Assembly (NCBI RefSeq): GCF_011044995.1
Contig: NZ_JAAKZW010000008.1
Coordinates: forward strand, 1 to 64,000
Source: Streptomyces mesophilus
GTDB lineage: Bacteria > Actinomycetota > Actinomycetes > Streptomycetales > Streptomycetaceae
Length of the DNA: 64,000 nucleotides
Direction: 5' to 3'
Shown: piece after piece, positions 15,195 through 21,918 of the stretch
Layout of the letters: every line of letters begins with the position of its first letter
How positions within the stretch are numbered: position 1 is the stretch's first letter
Program-made: the position numbers and the translations under genes
Notes under the pieces: generated by a model
Told to the model about the DNA's origin: nothing
Database searches by the model: none
The model's input: only the letters and a program-made list of their open reading frames with translations

Positions 15195-16402
15195 TGCAGC
15201 ACCGTTCGGCCGATGAACCGCTGCGGCCGCACCCGGTCGACGGGTTCGAATCGGCCCCCGCTACGCGGGTAGACCCCGCCGTGCTCAGGGAGTTGCTCGA
15301 CCGGCACGGCTGGCGGCGGCGCGGTGGCGCCGTCGGGCGCTATGCGCGCTGGACACCGCCCGGGGGCTCTTCCGGTACGAGTCTGCTGGTGCCCGAGAGC
15401 CGGGCGTTCCCGGACAGCGAGGACCTGCTCGACGAGGCACTGGTCGCGCTGTCGCGCAGCGCCGCTCCGTCCGCACGCGACGTCCTCGTGGCGCTCGCGC
15501 TGCCGAGCGACGAGGTCCGCTGGTCGCGCGATGTACCGGCCGGGCCCGCGGGCACCGCGCCCTGGGCGGCGGAGGAGGAACTGCGGGGCGCCGCAAGGAA
15601 GATGCTGATCGCCGGGGCGCTCGCGGTGCGCGAACGCGCCGGGTACTACGGGGCGCGGCACCGGCGGCCGGCCGCAGGGTCGCTGCGTGAGCTTCTTGTC
15701 GGGCCCGCGCCCGGCGGGCGTGAACTGACGGCGTTCGTGCCCGTCGAGACCGGCCGCGCTCTCGTCGTACGACTGCATCACGCGCTGTTCGCGGCCAGAG
15801 AGGCCATCGACTACCAGCGGGCCACCGGCGGGATGGAGGCCTTCGACACCGCGATCGAGGCCGGGGTGAGCCAGGAGCTGACCGAGGCCGTCGTCGCGCT
15901 CGTGCGCGGCACCGAGGGGGCGCGGGTCACCTTCGCCTGGGCGCCGGCGGCCGGGGTGCCCGAGGGCTGCGCGCCGCGGCCCGAGGCGGTGGAGTTCTCG
16001 CCAGGTGATCTTCCGGTGCTGCGGGAGGCGGGGGCCCGGTTCCTGCGCGAGGAGCCCGCGCTGCCGGTACGGATCACCGGGACCGTCGTACGGATGCGGC
16101 GCAACGGACCGCGGGGTACGGGCACCGTACGGCTGCGGGTCATCGCGGGGGCGGACGTGCCGCACGTGCGGCTGAGCCTGGACGAGGAGGCGTACCGGAT
16201 CGCGGGTAGTGCGCATCTGGTCGGGCTGCCGATCAGGGTCAGCGGGCGTCTGGAGAGCCGGGGCGGGTTCCGGCGGCTGACCGGGGCGTCGGATGTGGTG
16301 CCGGTGCAGGTGGACGAGGCCGTACGGGATCGGATGATGAAGTCGCTGCAGGAGAACCTCGACTTCTTCGAGGAGGCGTGCAGCGGCGAGGACGGGGACT
16401 GA
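15191..16402 (+). CDS. Uncharacterised partner of the DUF4365 protein, 403 aa
   Basis: No family recognised. The first 130 residues resemble a small alpha/beta domain (LRELLDRHGWRRRGGAVGRYARWTPP). The middle is mainly helical, and the C-terminal 90 residues (PVRITGTVVRMRRNGPRGTG, VRLSLDEEAYRIAG, LPIRVSGRLESRGGFRRL) look like an OB-fold-type beta barrel, which would suggest nucleic-acid binding. The GTG start overlaps the stop of the DUF4365 gene, so it probably works with that protein; an ATG directly follows the GTG and could also be used. It lies 115 bp before thrS, in the same direction. Confidence 0.7.
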   Translation: MMQHRSADEPLRPHPVDGFESAPATRVDPAVLRELLDRHGWRRRGGAVGRYARWTPPGGSSGTSLLVPESRAFPDSEDLLDEALVALSRSAAPSARDVLVALALPSDEVRWSRDVPAGPAGTAPWAAEEELRGAARKMLIAGALAVRERAGYYGARHRRPAAGSLRELLVGPAPGGRELTAFVPVETGRALVVRLHHALFAAREAIDYQRATGGMEAFDTAIEAGVSQELTEAVVALVRGTEGARVTFAWAPAAGVPEGCAPRPEAVEFSPGDLPVLREAGARFLREEPALPVRITGTVVRMRRNGPRGTGTVRLRVIAGADVPHVRLSLDEEAYRIAGSAHLVGLPIRVSGRLESRGGFRRLTGASDVVPVQVDEAVRDRMMKSLQENLDFFEEACSGEDGD

Positions 16403-16443
16403 GCGCGGGGTGCGGGGGAGCGGGTAACCGTTTCGCGATCGAT

Positions 16444-16499
16444 GGGGTCGGCTCGGTACGATTCGATCTGCGTGGCCATTCGTACGGCGACGCGACCCC
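16444..16499 (+). promoter_or_regulatory. Paired segments in the thrS leader
   Basis: GGGGTCG (16444-16450) and CGACCCC (16493-16499) can close a large stem around 42 nt, ending 8 nt before the ribosome binding site of thrS. There is no T-box consensus. It may be a leader RNA fold or chance in GC-rich DNA. Confidence 0.25.
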
Positions 16500-16517
16500 T
16501 TCAGCTAGGAGAGACCC

Positions 16518-18497
16518 GTGTCTGACGTCCGTGTGATCATCCAACGCGATTCCGAGCGGGAAGAACGCGTGGTGACTACGGGCACTACGGCCGCGGAACT
16601 CTTCGCCGGCGAGCGCACCATCGTCGCCGCCCGTGTCGCGGGCGAGCTCAAGGACCTCGCGTACGAGCTGTCCGACGGTGACGAGGTCGAGGCCGTCGAG
16701 GTCTCGTCCCAGGACGGTCTGAACATCCTGCGCCACTCCACCGCGCATGTCATGGCGCAGGCCGTGCAGGAGCTGTTCCCCGAAGCGAAGCTCGGGATCG
16801 GCCCGCCCATCAAGGACGGCTTCTACTACGACTTCGACGTCAAGGAGCCCTTCACCCCCGAGGACCTCAAGCGCATCGAGAAGAAGATGCAGGAGATCCA
16901 GAAGCGGGGGCAGCGCTTCTCGCGCCGCGTGACCACCGACGAGGACGCCCGCGTCGAGCTCGCCGACGAGCCGTACAAGCTGGAGCTCATCGGCCTCAAG
17001 GGCAATGCCGCGCAGGCCGCCGACGGCGCCGACGCCGAGGTGGGCGGCGGCGAGCTGACCATCTACGACAACCTGGACGCCAAGACCGGTGACCTGTGCT
17101 GGAAGGACCTCTGCCGAGGCCCGCACCTGCCCACCACCCGTGTCATCCCCGCGTTCAAGCTGATGCGCTCGGCCGCCGCGTACTGGCGCGGCAGCGAGAA
17201 GAACCCGCAGCTGCAGCGGATCTACGGCACCGCCTGGCCGTCGAAGGACGAGCTGAAGGCGTACCTGGACTTCTTGGTCGAGGCCGAGAAGCGCGACCAC
17301 CGCAAGCTGGGCGCGGAGCTCGACCTGTTCTCCTTCCCGGAGGAGCTCGGCCCCGGTCTCGCGGTCTTCCACCCCAAGGGCGGTGTGATCCGCAAGGTCA
17401 TGGAGGACTACTCGCGCAAGGCGCACGAGACCTCCGGCTACGAGTTCGTGAACACCCCGCACATCTCGAAGGAGAAGCTCTTCGAGATCTCGGGTCACCT
17501 GCCGCACTACGCGGAGGGCATGTTCCCGCCCATCGAGTTCGACGAGCAGAACTACCGCCTCAAGGCGATGAACTGCCCGATGCACAACCTGATCTTCAAG
17601 TCCCGCGGCCGCTCGTACCGTGAACTTCCGCTGAGGCTCTTCGAGTTCGGCACCGTGTACCGGTACGAGAAGTCCGGCGTCGTGCACGGTCTGACCCGCT
17701 CGCGCGGCTTCACCCAGGACGACTCGCACATCTACTGCACCAAGGAGCAGATGCCGCAGGAGCTCGACACGCTCCTGACCTTCGTGCTCGACCTGCTGCG
17801 GGACTACGGTCTGACCGAGTTCGAGCTGGAGCTGTCCACCCGCGACGACTCCGACAAGTTCATCGGCACCGACGAGGACTGGGCCGAGGCCACCGAGGCG
17901 CTGCGCCTGGCGGCCGAGAAGCAGAACCTGCCGCTGGTCGCCGACCCGGGTGGTGCCGCGTACTACGGGCCGAAGATCTCGGTGCAGGTCAAGGACGCGA
18001 TCGGCCGGTCGTGGCAGATGTCGACCATCCAGGTCGACTTCAACCAGCCCAAGCGCTTCAACCTCGAGTACACCGCGGGCGACGGCTCGCGTCAGCAGCC
18101 GGTGATGATCCACCGGGCGCTGTTCGGCTCCATCGAGCGGTTCTTCGGCGTGCTGCTCGAGCACTACGCGGGTGCCTTCCCGGCGTGGCTCGCGCCTGTG
18201 CAGGCCGTCGGCATCCCGATCGGTGACGCGCACGTGGAGTACCTGGAGGAGTTCGCGGCCAAGGCGCGTGAGAAGGGCCTGCGGGTGGAGGTCGACTCGT
18301 CCTCGGACCGTATGCAGAAGAAGATCCGCAACCAGCAGAAGGCCAAGGTGCCCTTCATGGTCATCGCGGGCGACGAGGACATGAACGCCGGTTCGGTGTC
18401 CTTCCGTTACCGCGACGGCTCCCAGGAGAACGGCATTCCGGTCGACGAGGCCATCGCCAAGATTGCGAAGGCGGTGGAGGAGCGGGTGCAGGTCTGA
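16518..18497 (+). CDS. thrS: Threonine-tRNA ligase
   Basis: Charges tRNA-Thr with threonine in the cytosol. The 659 residues show, in order, an N-terminal TGS domain (1-65, [12 protein letters not shown]), the HxxxH editing/SAD region ([12 protein letters not shown]), and the class II core with the zinc-binding MNCPMH cysteine and histidine, motif 2 ([13 protein letters not shown]) and motif 3 ([17 protein letters not shown]). The C-terminal anticodon-binding domain ([12 protein letters not shown] onwards) ends at VEERVQV. Length is normal for an actinobacterial ThrRS. The GTG start follows AGGAG by 6 nt. Downstream come short repeats and a strong terminator. Confidence 0.98.
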   Translation: MSDVRVIIQRDSEREERVVTTGTTAAELFAGERTIVAARVAGELKDLAYELSDGDEVEAVEVSSQDGLNILRHSTAHVMAQAVQELFPEAKLGIGPPIKDGFYYDFDVKEPFTPEDLKRIEKKMQEIQKRGQRFSRRVTTDEDARVELADEPYKLELIGLKGNAAQAADGADAEVGGGELTIYDNLDAKTGDLCWKDLCRGPHLPTTRVIPAFKLMRSAAAYWRGSEKNPQLQRIYGTAWPSKDELKAYLDFLVEAEKRDHRKLGAELDLFSFPEELGPGLAVFHPKGGVIRKVMEDYSRKAHETSGYEFVNTPHISKEKLFEISGHLPHYAEGMFPPIEFDEQNYRLKAMNCPMHNLIFKSRGRSYRELPLRLFEFGTVYRYEKSGVVHGLTRSRGFTQDDSHIYCTKEQMPQELDTLLTFVLDLLRDYGLTEFELELSTRDDSDKFIGTDEDWAEATEALRLAAEKQNLPLVADPGGAAYYGPKISVQVKDAIGRSWQMSTIQVDFNQPKRFNLEYTAGDGSRQQPVMIHRALFGSIERFFGVLLEHYAGAFPAWLAPVQAVGIPIGDAHVEYLEEFAAKAREKGLRVEVDSSSDRMQKKIRNQQKAKVPFMVIAGDEDMNAGSVSFRYRDGSQENGIPVDEAIAKIAKAVEERVQV

Positions 18498-18504
18498 TCC
18501 GCTT

Positions 18505-18563
18505 TTCCTGTACGAGTTGTTCCGTACGAGTTGTTCGTACGAGCTTTTCCGTACGAGTTTCCG
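18505..18563 (+). repeat. Four degenerate ~14-bp tandem repeats after thrS
   Basis: The motif CCGTACGAGTTGTT recurs four times with one- or two-base variations and small length changes between the thrS stop codon and its terminator. Each copy contains GTACGAG. The repeats have no coding potential. Confidence 0.7.
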
Positions 18564-18604
18564 CACGAGGCCCTGGGCGCGCTCAACCGCCCGGGGCCTC
18601 GTGC
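18563..18604. terminator. Strong bidirectional terminator after thrS
   Basis: GCACGAGGCCC pairs with GGGCCTCGTGC. After one T-G wobble the stem continues as GGGCG/CGCCC around an 8-nt loop, 17 pairs in total. It separates thrS from the convergent ion-channel gene. Confidence 0.85.
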
Positions 18605-18617
18605 CGTTCGCGGCGGG

Positions 18618-19280
18618 TCAGCGGCGGCCGCGGGCCCTGCGCTTCGCGTCCTCCAGCGTGAAGACCTGGATCAGCCAGGACGAGAACGAACCGGTCACCG
18701 CACCGAGCAGCCCCAGGCCGCAGGCCATCAGGCCGACGGCGACCAGACGGCCGACGGGGGTCACAGGCGCCATGTCGCCGTAGCCGACGGTCGAGAGCGT
18801 GGTGCAGGTCCACCAGACCGCGTCGCCGAAGGTGCGGATGTCCGCGCCGGGTGCGAGGTGTTCGTGGTGGTAGACGGCCAGGGCGCCGGCGAAGCCGAGC
18901 AGCAGGACCGACAGGCCGGCGTAGACCATCACGCGTGCGTACAGGCTCAGGCGCGGTTCGCCGTGGCGCATCTGGATGGCCTCGTAGAGCCGTACGACGC
19001 GCAGCGGGCGCAGCAGAGGCAGCAGCAGGACCAGTGTTTCCAGCCAGTGGGTGCGGATGTACTTCAGGCCGCTCCCGGTCATCCGCCAGCGCACCGCGTA
19101 GTCCACGGCGAACAGGGCCCAGGCGCCGAGGATCACCGCCATGAAGAAGTGGTGCCATCCCGGTCCCATGTCAGGCGCGAGGACCTTCGTGGCGTAGGCG
19201 CCGAGGAACAGCATCGAACCGATGGCGAGCGGGATCTCGGTGCGCCGCCGCCAGCGCTCCTGCGGGCTGTCGTCTTCCAT
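18618..19280 (-). CDS. Voltage-gated-like potassium channel (Kch family)
   Basis: A 220-residue ion channel of the plasma membrane. Several hydrophobic helices precede the pore (LAIGSMLFLGAYATKV, FFMAVILGAWALFAVDYAV, LETLVLLLPLLRPLRVVRL). The last resembles an S4-like segment with spaced arginines. The pore helix and selectivity filter read DAVWWTCTTLSTVGYGDMAPV, the canonical TVGYGD of potassium channels, and a final inner helix ends in a basic tail. There is no RCK/TrkA domain, so gating by voltage or membrane state is more likely than by nucleotide. The ATG is preceded by a short divergent gap shared with the HIT gene. Confidence 0.9.
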   Translation of the reverse strand: MEDDSPQERWRRRTEIPLAIGSMLFLGAYATKVLAPDMGPGWHHFFMAVILGAWALFAVDYAVRWRMTGSGLKYIRTHWLETLVLLLPLLRPLRVVRLYEAIQMRHGEPRLSLYARVMVYAGLSVLLLGFAGALAVYHHEHLAPGADIRTFGDAVWWTCTTLSTVGYGDMAPVTPVGRLVAVGLMACGLGLLGAVTGSFSSWLIQVFTLEDAKRRARGRR

Positions 19281-19346
19281 CGGGCCAGCTTCGCCGGAGC
19301 GGTCGGCGGGAGGGCCCCGGCGACACGCTCCGAACGGGCGAAGCCA

Positions 19347-19352
19347 TATGCT
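19347..19352 (+). promoter_or_regulatory. -10 box for a probably leaderless HIT gene
   Basis: TATGCT lies 7 nt before the ATG at 19360, and there is no ribosome binding site. An ATG inside the box (19348) is a less likely start. Confidence 0.45.
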
Positions 19353-19359
19353 GCACAGC

Positions 19360-19908
19360 ATGACGAGTGAGCCGGAGCAGCAGATCGGAGTGGGGACCAA
19401 GGACGCGTTCCAGCGCCTGTGGACGCCCCATCGGATGGCCTATATCCAGGGCGAGAACAAGCCCACCGGCCCGGGTGCCGAGGACGGCTGTCCCTTCTGC
19501 TCGATTCCGGCGAAGTCCGACGAGGACGGCCTTGTCGTGGCGCGTGGCGAGCAGGTGTACGCGGTGCTGAACCTGTACCCGTACAACGGCGGCCATCTGA
19601 TGGTCGTGCCCTACCGGCACGTCGCGGACTACACCGAGCTGACCGGCCCGGAGACCGCCGAACTCGGCGAGCTCACCAAGCAGGCGATGAGCGCGCTGCG
19701 TGCCGCTTCGGGCGCGCACGGGTTCAACATCGGGATGAACCAGGGGACCGTGGCCGGCGCCGGTATCGCGGCCCATCTGCACCAGCACATCGTGCCGCGC
19801 TGGGGTGGCGACACCAACTTCATGCCGGTGGTCGGGCACACCAAGATCCTGCCGCAACTCCTCGCCGATACGCGCAAGATGCTGGCGGACGCCTGGCCGG
19901 TGGGTTGA
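19360..19908 (+). CDS. HIT-family hydrolase/phosphorylase (Ap4A phosphorylase type)
   Basis: Nucleotide-binding histidine-triad protein of 182 residues. The triad is H139-L-H141-Q-H143 (AAHLHQHIVPRW), and an N-terminal CPFC (44-47) may bind zinc, as in the actinobacterial branch. By synteny and sequence it corresponds to mycobacterial Rv2613c, described as a diadenosine tetraphosphate phosphorylase; I transfer that activity with caution. The thrS-HIT-pgsA-acyltransferase-pimA order is conserved across actinobacteria, although here several genes intervene. It is followed by a convergent terminator. Confidence 0.88.
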   Translation: MTSEPEQQIGVGTKDAFQRLWTPHRMAYIQGENKPTGPGAEDGCPFCSIPAKSDEDGLVVARGEQVYAVLNLYPYNGGHLMVVPYRHVADYTELTGPETAELGELTKQAMSALRAASGAHGFNIGMNQGTVAGAGIAAHLHQHIVPRWGGDTNFMPVVGHTKILPQLLADTRKMLADAWPVG

Positions 19909-19967
19909 GGCGCCCCTGCGGCGTGGGCTTGGCCGGTGGGCCCAGTGGCGTGAGCCCAACGACCTGA

Positions 19968-20004
19968 CCTGCGGGCCCGGTTGGTGATGCGCCGGGCCCG
20001 CAGG
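19968..20004. terminator. Bidirectional terminator after the HIT gene
   Basis: CCTGCGGGCCCGG and CCGGGCCCGCAGG form a perfect 13-bp stem with an 11-nt loop, 60 nt after the HIT stop and 6 nt beyond the end of the convergent minus-strand gene. Confidence 0.8.
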
Positions 20005-20009
20005 CATGA

Positions 20010-21686
20010 TCACGCGTCGTACACATCCGCCTTGCGCGGCGTCGGGTCCTGCACCAGTCCGCTGAGGATGAGGGAGCGGTTGTCCCAGCGCTCGGTGTCC
20101 ACGCCGTTCTCCTGGAGCACCTTGAGCGCGGAGGCATGCACCACCCGCAGCACCGGCGTCGCGGTGCGCAGGGCGTCGTCGGCCATGAAACGGTGCCGCC
20201 ACGGCTTGTCGGCCCACGCGTGCCGCAGACCGAAGGGCTCGGGCAGGATCAGCTTGCCGCCGAGGAAGTCGAGGAGCGGCGGATACCAGGTGAAGGGCGC
20301 ACGCGCCGCGAGCCGGACCACGTCGGTGGTGCCCACCAGCGGCTGCTTGACCTCCTTGGTCTCCCAGAACCTGACCGTCTTCGCGACTTCCTTGACCTTG
20401 GCCTTCGGCTTGGTGGTGAACAGGGCGTGCACCGGACCCAGCGCATGCCCGGTGACCTCGATCCGCAGGGTGTGATGCAGCACGGTGACGGTGATCAGCA
20501 TGGTGATCACCAACTGGCCGTCCCACAGCCGGAACTGCACACCCAGATAGTGGCGGTCACCGCTGCCGAACTGCTGCTCGTTGCAGATCCGCTGTATCTC
20601 GTGGCCCTTGATCTGGTACGCCTCGACGTCGGTGCCCTTGGGGCGCGCGACCTCCTTGGCGTTCTCCCCGACGGGCGTGACGATCCAGTGGCGTATCGAC
20701 GGGGTGGGGAAGCCGCCCGTGTGCAGCGGGCCGCGCTCCAGGAGCCGCAGCTGGTCATGGATCGCGCGGATGACGTCCCAGCTGCGGAAGGGGTGGATCT
20801 CCGCCCCCGGCTCGCGCGGTGTCAGCTCCTCGGCGAGCTGCCAGCTGCCCCAGCGGGTGCCCATGCCGAGGATGCCTTTGGGGCCTGCGTAGAACACCGA
20901 GTTGGACTGCTGCTCGGCGGTGAGGTGGGCCAGGCCCTGGCGCAGGCGCTCGGCGGCCGTCTCGTTGGGGTTGGTGGGCACCGCCTCCGGGATCTTCGCG
21001 CCGATACCGCCGCCGGCGAGGAGGCTCTCCCAGCGCAGACGCATGTCCTTGGCCGTGCGCTCGCATATCTGCTTGGCGAGCAGCCAGCCGATCACCGGCG
21101 CCACGATCATGGCACGCAGATAGAGACCGGCGAGCCCCGTGAACGGCAGCCGGATCAGAAAGAGCAGCAGCAGGCCGCCTGCGCCCACGAGCAGCGCTGT
21201 GGACAGCGCCTGGGCGCGCTTGTCCTTCTGGTCGCTGATCCATTTCCGGGCCTGGAAGATCAGCAGCCAGATCAGCAGCCCCGGCAGGAAGAGCACGCCG
21301 AACACGCCCATCACCACGGTGAGTTGGGAGTCCCGCTGCTTGCGGATCCCGGTCGCGGCGAGACAGTGCTCGACCACTGCCTGCGGCTCGGTGCCGAAGG
21401 ACTGGATCAGCGGCTTGCGGCCGCCGCCGAGCGTGCGCACCTGGACGGCCCGTGAGAAGGCCTCGCCCAGGTCCGGCTTGAAGAGCGACAACTTGCCCTT
21501 CTTTATCTCGGACTTGTGCCACTCGCTGTTCGCCTTGAGCAGCTCGTCGACGTCGGTGTCCCGGTACGCGGCCGAGGCCAGGGCATGCGTCGCCGCGGTC
21601 TCGCCCGCGGCGCCCGAAAGAGGCACCTGGGCACCGGGCCTGAAATCGAAGGCCGAGTCAAAATTGTTCGCCACTGCCGCCCCCAT
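20010..21686 (-). CDS. Uncharacterised membrane protein, 558 aa
   Basis: No family recognised. About 115 soluble residues are followed by a hydrophobic hairpin (VVMGVFGVLFLPGLLIWLLIFQ), a basic loop, and two more close membrane segments (LSTALLVGAGGLLLLFLI and AGLYLRAMIVAPVIGWLLA). A long cytoplasmic or extracytoplasmic region then contains another hydrophobic strand pair (QLVITMLITVTVLHHTLRIEV). No catalytic motif is visible. The first ATG is used; there is a GTG four codons later. Its upstream region (21687-21861) contains a pair of DnaA-box-like sequences. Function unknown. Confidence 0.8.
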   Translation of the reverse strand: MGAAVANNFDSAFDFRPGAQVPLSGAAGETAATHALASAAYRDTDVDELLKANSEWHKSEIKKGKLSLFKPDLGEAFSRAVQVRTLGGGRKPLIQSFGTEPQAVVEHCLAATGIRKQRDSQLTVVMGVFGVLFLPGLLIWLLIFQARKWISDQKDKRAQALSTALLVGAGGLLLLFLIRLPFTGLAGLYLRAMIVAPVIGWLLAKQICERTAKDMRLRWESLLAGGGIGAKIPEAVPTNPNETAAERLRQGLAHLTAEQQSNSVFYAGPKGILGMGTRWGSWQLAEELTPREPGAEIHPFRSWDVIRAIHDQLRLLERGPLHTGGFPTPSIRHWIVTPVGENAKEVARPKGTDVEAYQIKGHEIQRICNEQQFGSGDRHYLGVQFRLWDGQLVITMLITVTVLHHTLRIEVTGHALGPVHALFTTKPKAKVKEVAKTVRFWETKEVKQPLVGTTDVVRLAARAPFTWYPPLLDFLGGKLILPEPFGLRHAWADKPWRHRFMADDALRTATPVLRVVHASALKVLQENGVDTERWDNRSLILSGLVQDPTPRKADVYDA

Positions 21687-21820
21687 CGCCGCATCGCTGC
21701 TTCTGCGGCCTTCCCGACTTCCCCGCCCGGCACACCTTTTGACTCGCCATCAGGCAGCGGTCCGCAGGTCGGATGCGCAGATCAACAATGTATCGGGCGG
21801 CGACGAGAGGTGTCCGGGCC

Positions 21821-21850
21821 TGTGGAAAACCTGCCGCCCGGTTGTCCACA
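21821..21850. promoter_or_regulatory. Head-to-head DnaA-box-like inverted repeat
   Basis: TGTGGAAAAC (21821-21830) and GTTGTCCACA (21841-21850) are inverted repeats with one mismatch, separated by 10 bp. TTGTCCACA is the DnaA-box form preferred in Streptomyces, and the other arm reads TTTTCCACA. It lies in the promoter region of the 558-aa membrane protein gene, far from any origin signs. Confidence 0.5.
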
Positions 21851-21861
21851 GGTTCCATGGA

Positions 21862-21894
21862 CCGCCCGCGCCGAGAGGGGAACGGCGCGGGCGG
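21862..21894 (-). terminator. Terminator after the EF-G-like gene
   Basis: CCGCCCGCGCCG and CGGCGCGGGCGG form a perfect 12-bp stem with a 9-nt loop, 25 nt past the stop codon of the minus-strand EF-G-like gene. Confidence 0.75.
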
Positions 21895-21918
21895 CTGTCA
21901 CCTGGCGGGCAGGGGGCC

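Noticed and set aside
16403-16517. T-box riboswitch in the thrS leader
   Set aside because: No T-box consensus, specifier loop or antiterminator; only a weak long-range pairing is visible.
16239-18566. 775-codon minus-strand open frame over thrS
   Set aside because: Antisense shadow of thrS; no ribosome binding site or domain, low-complexity composition.
21821-21850. Chromosomal replication origin
   Set aside because: Only two DnaA-box-like sequences, no dnaA or dnaN gene and no AT-rich unwinding region.
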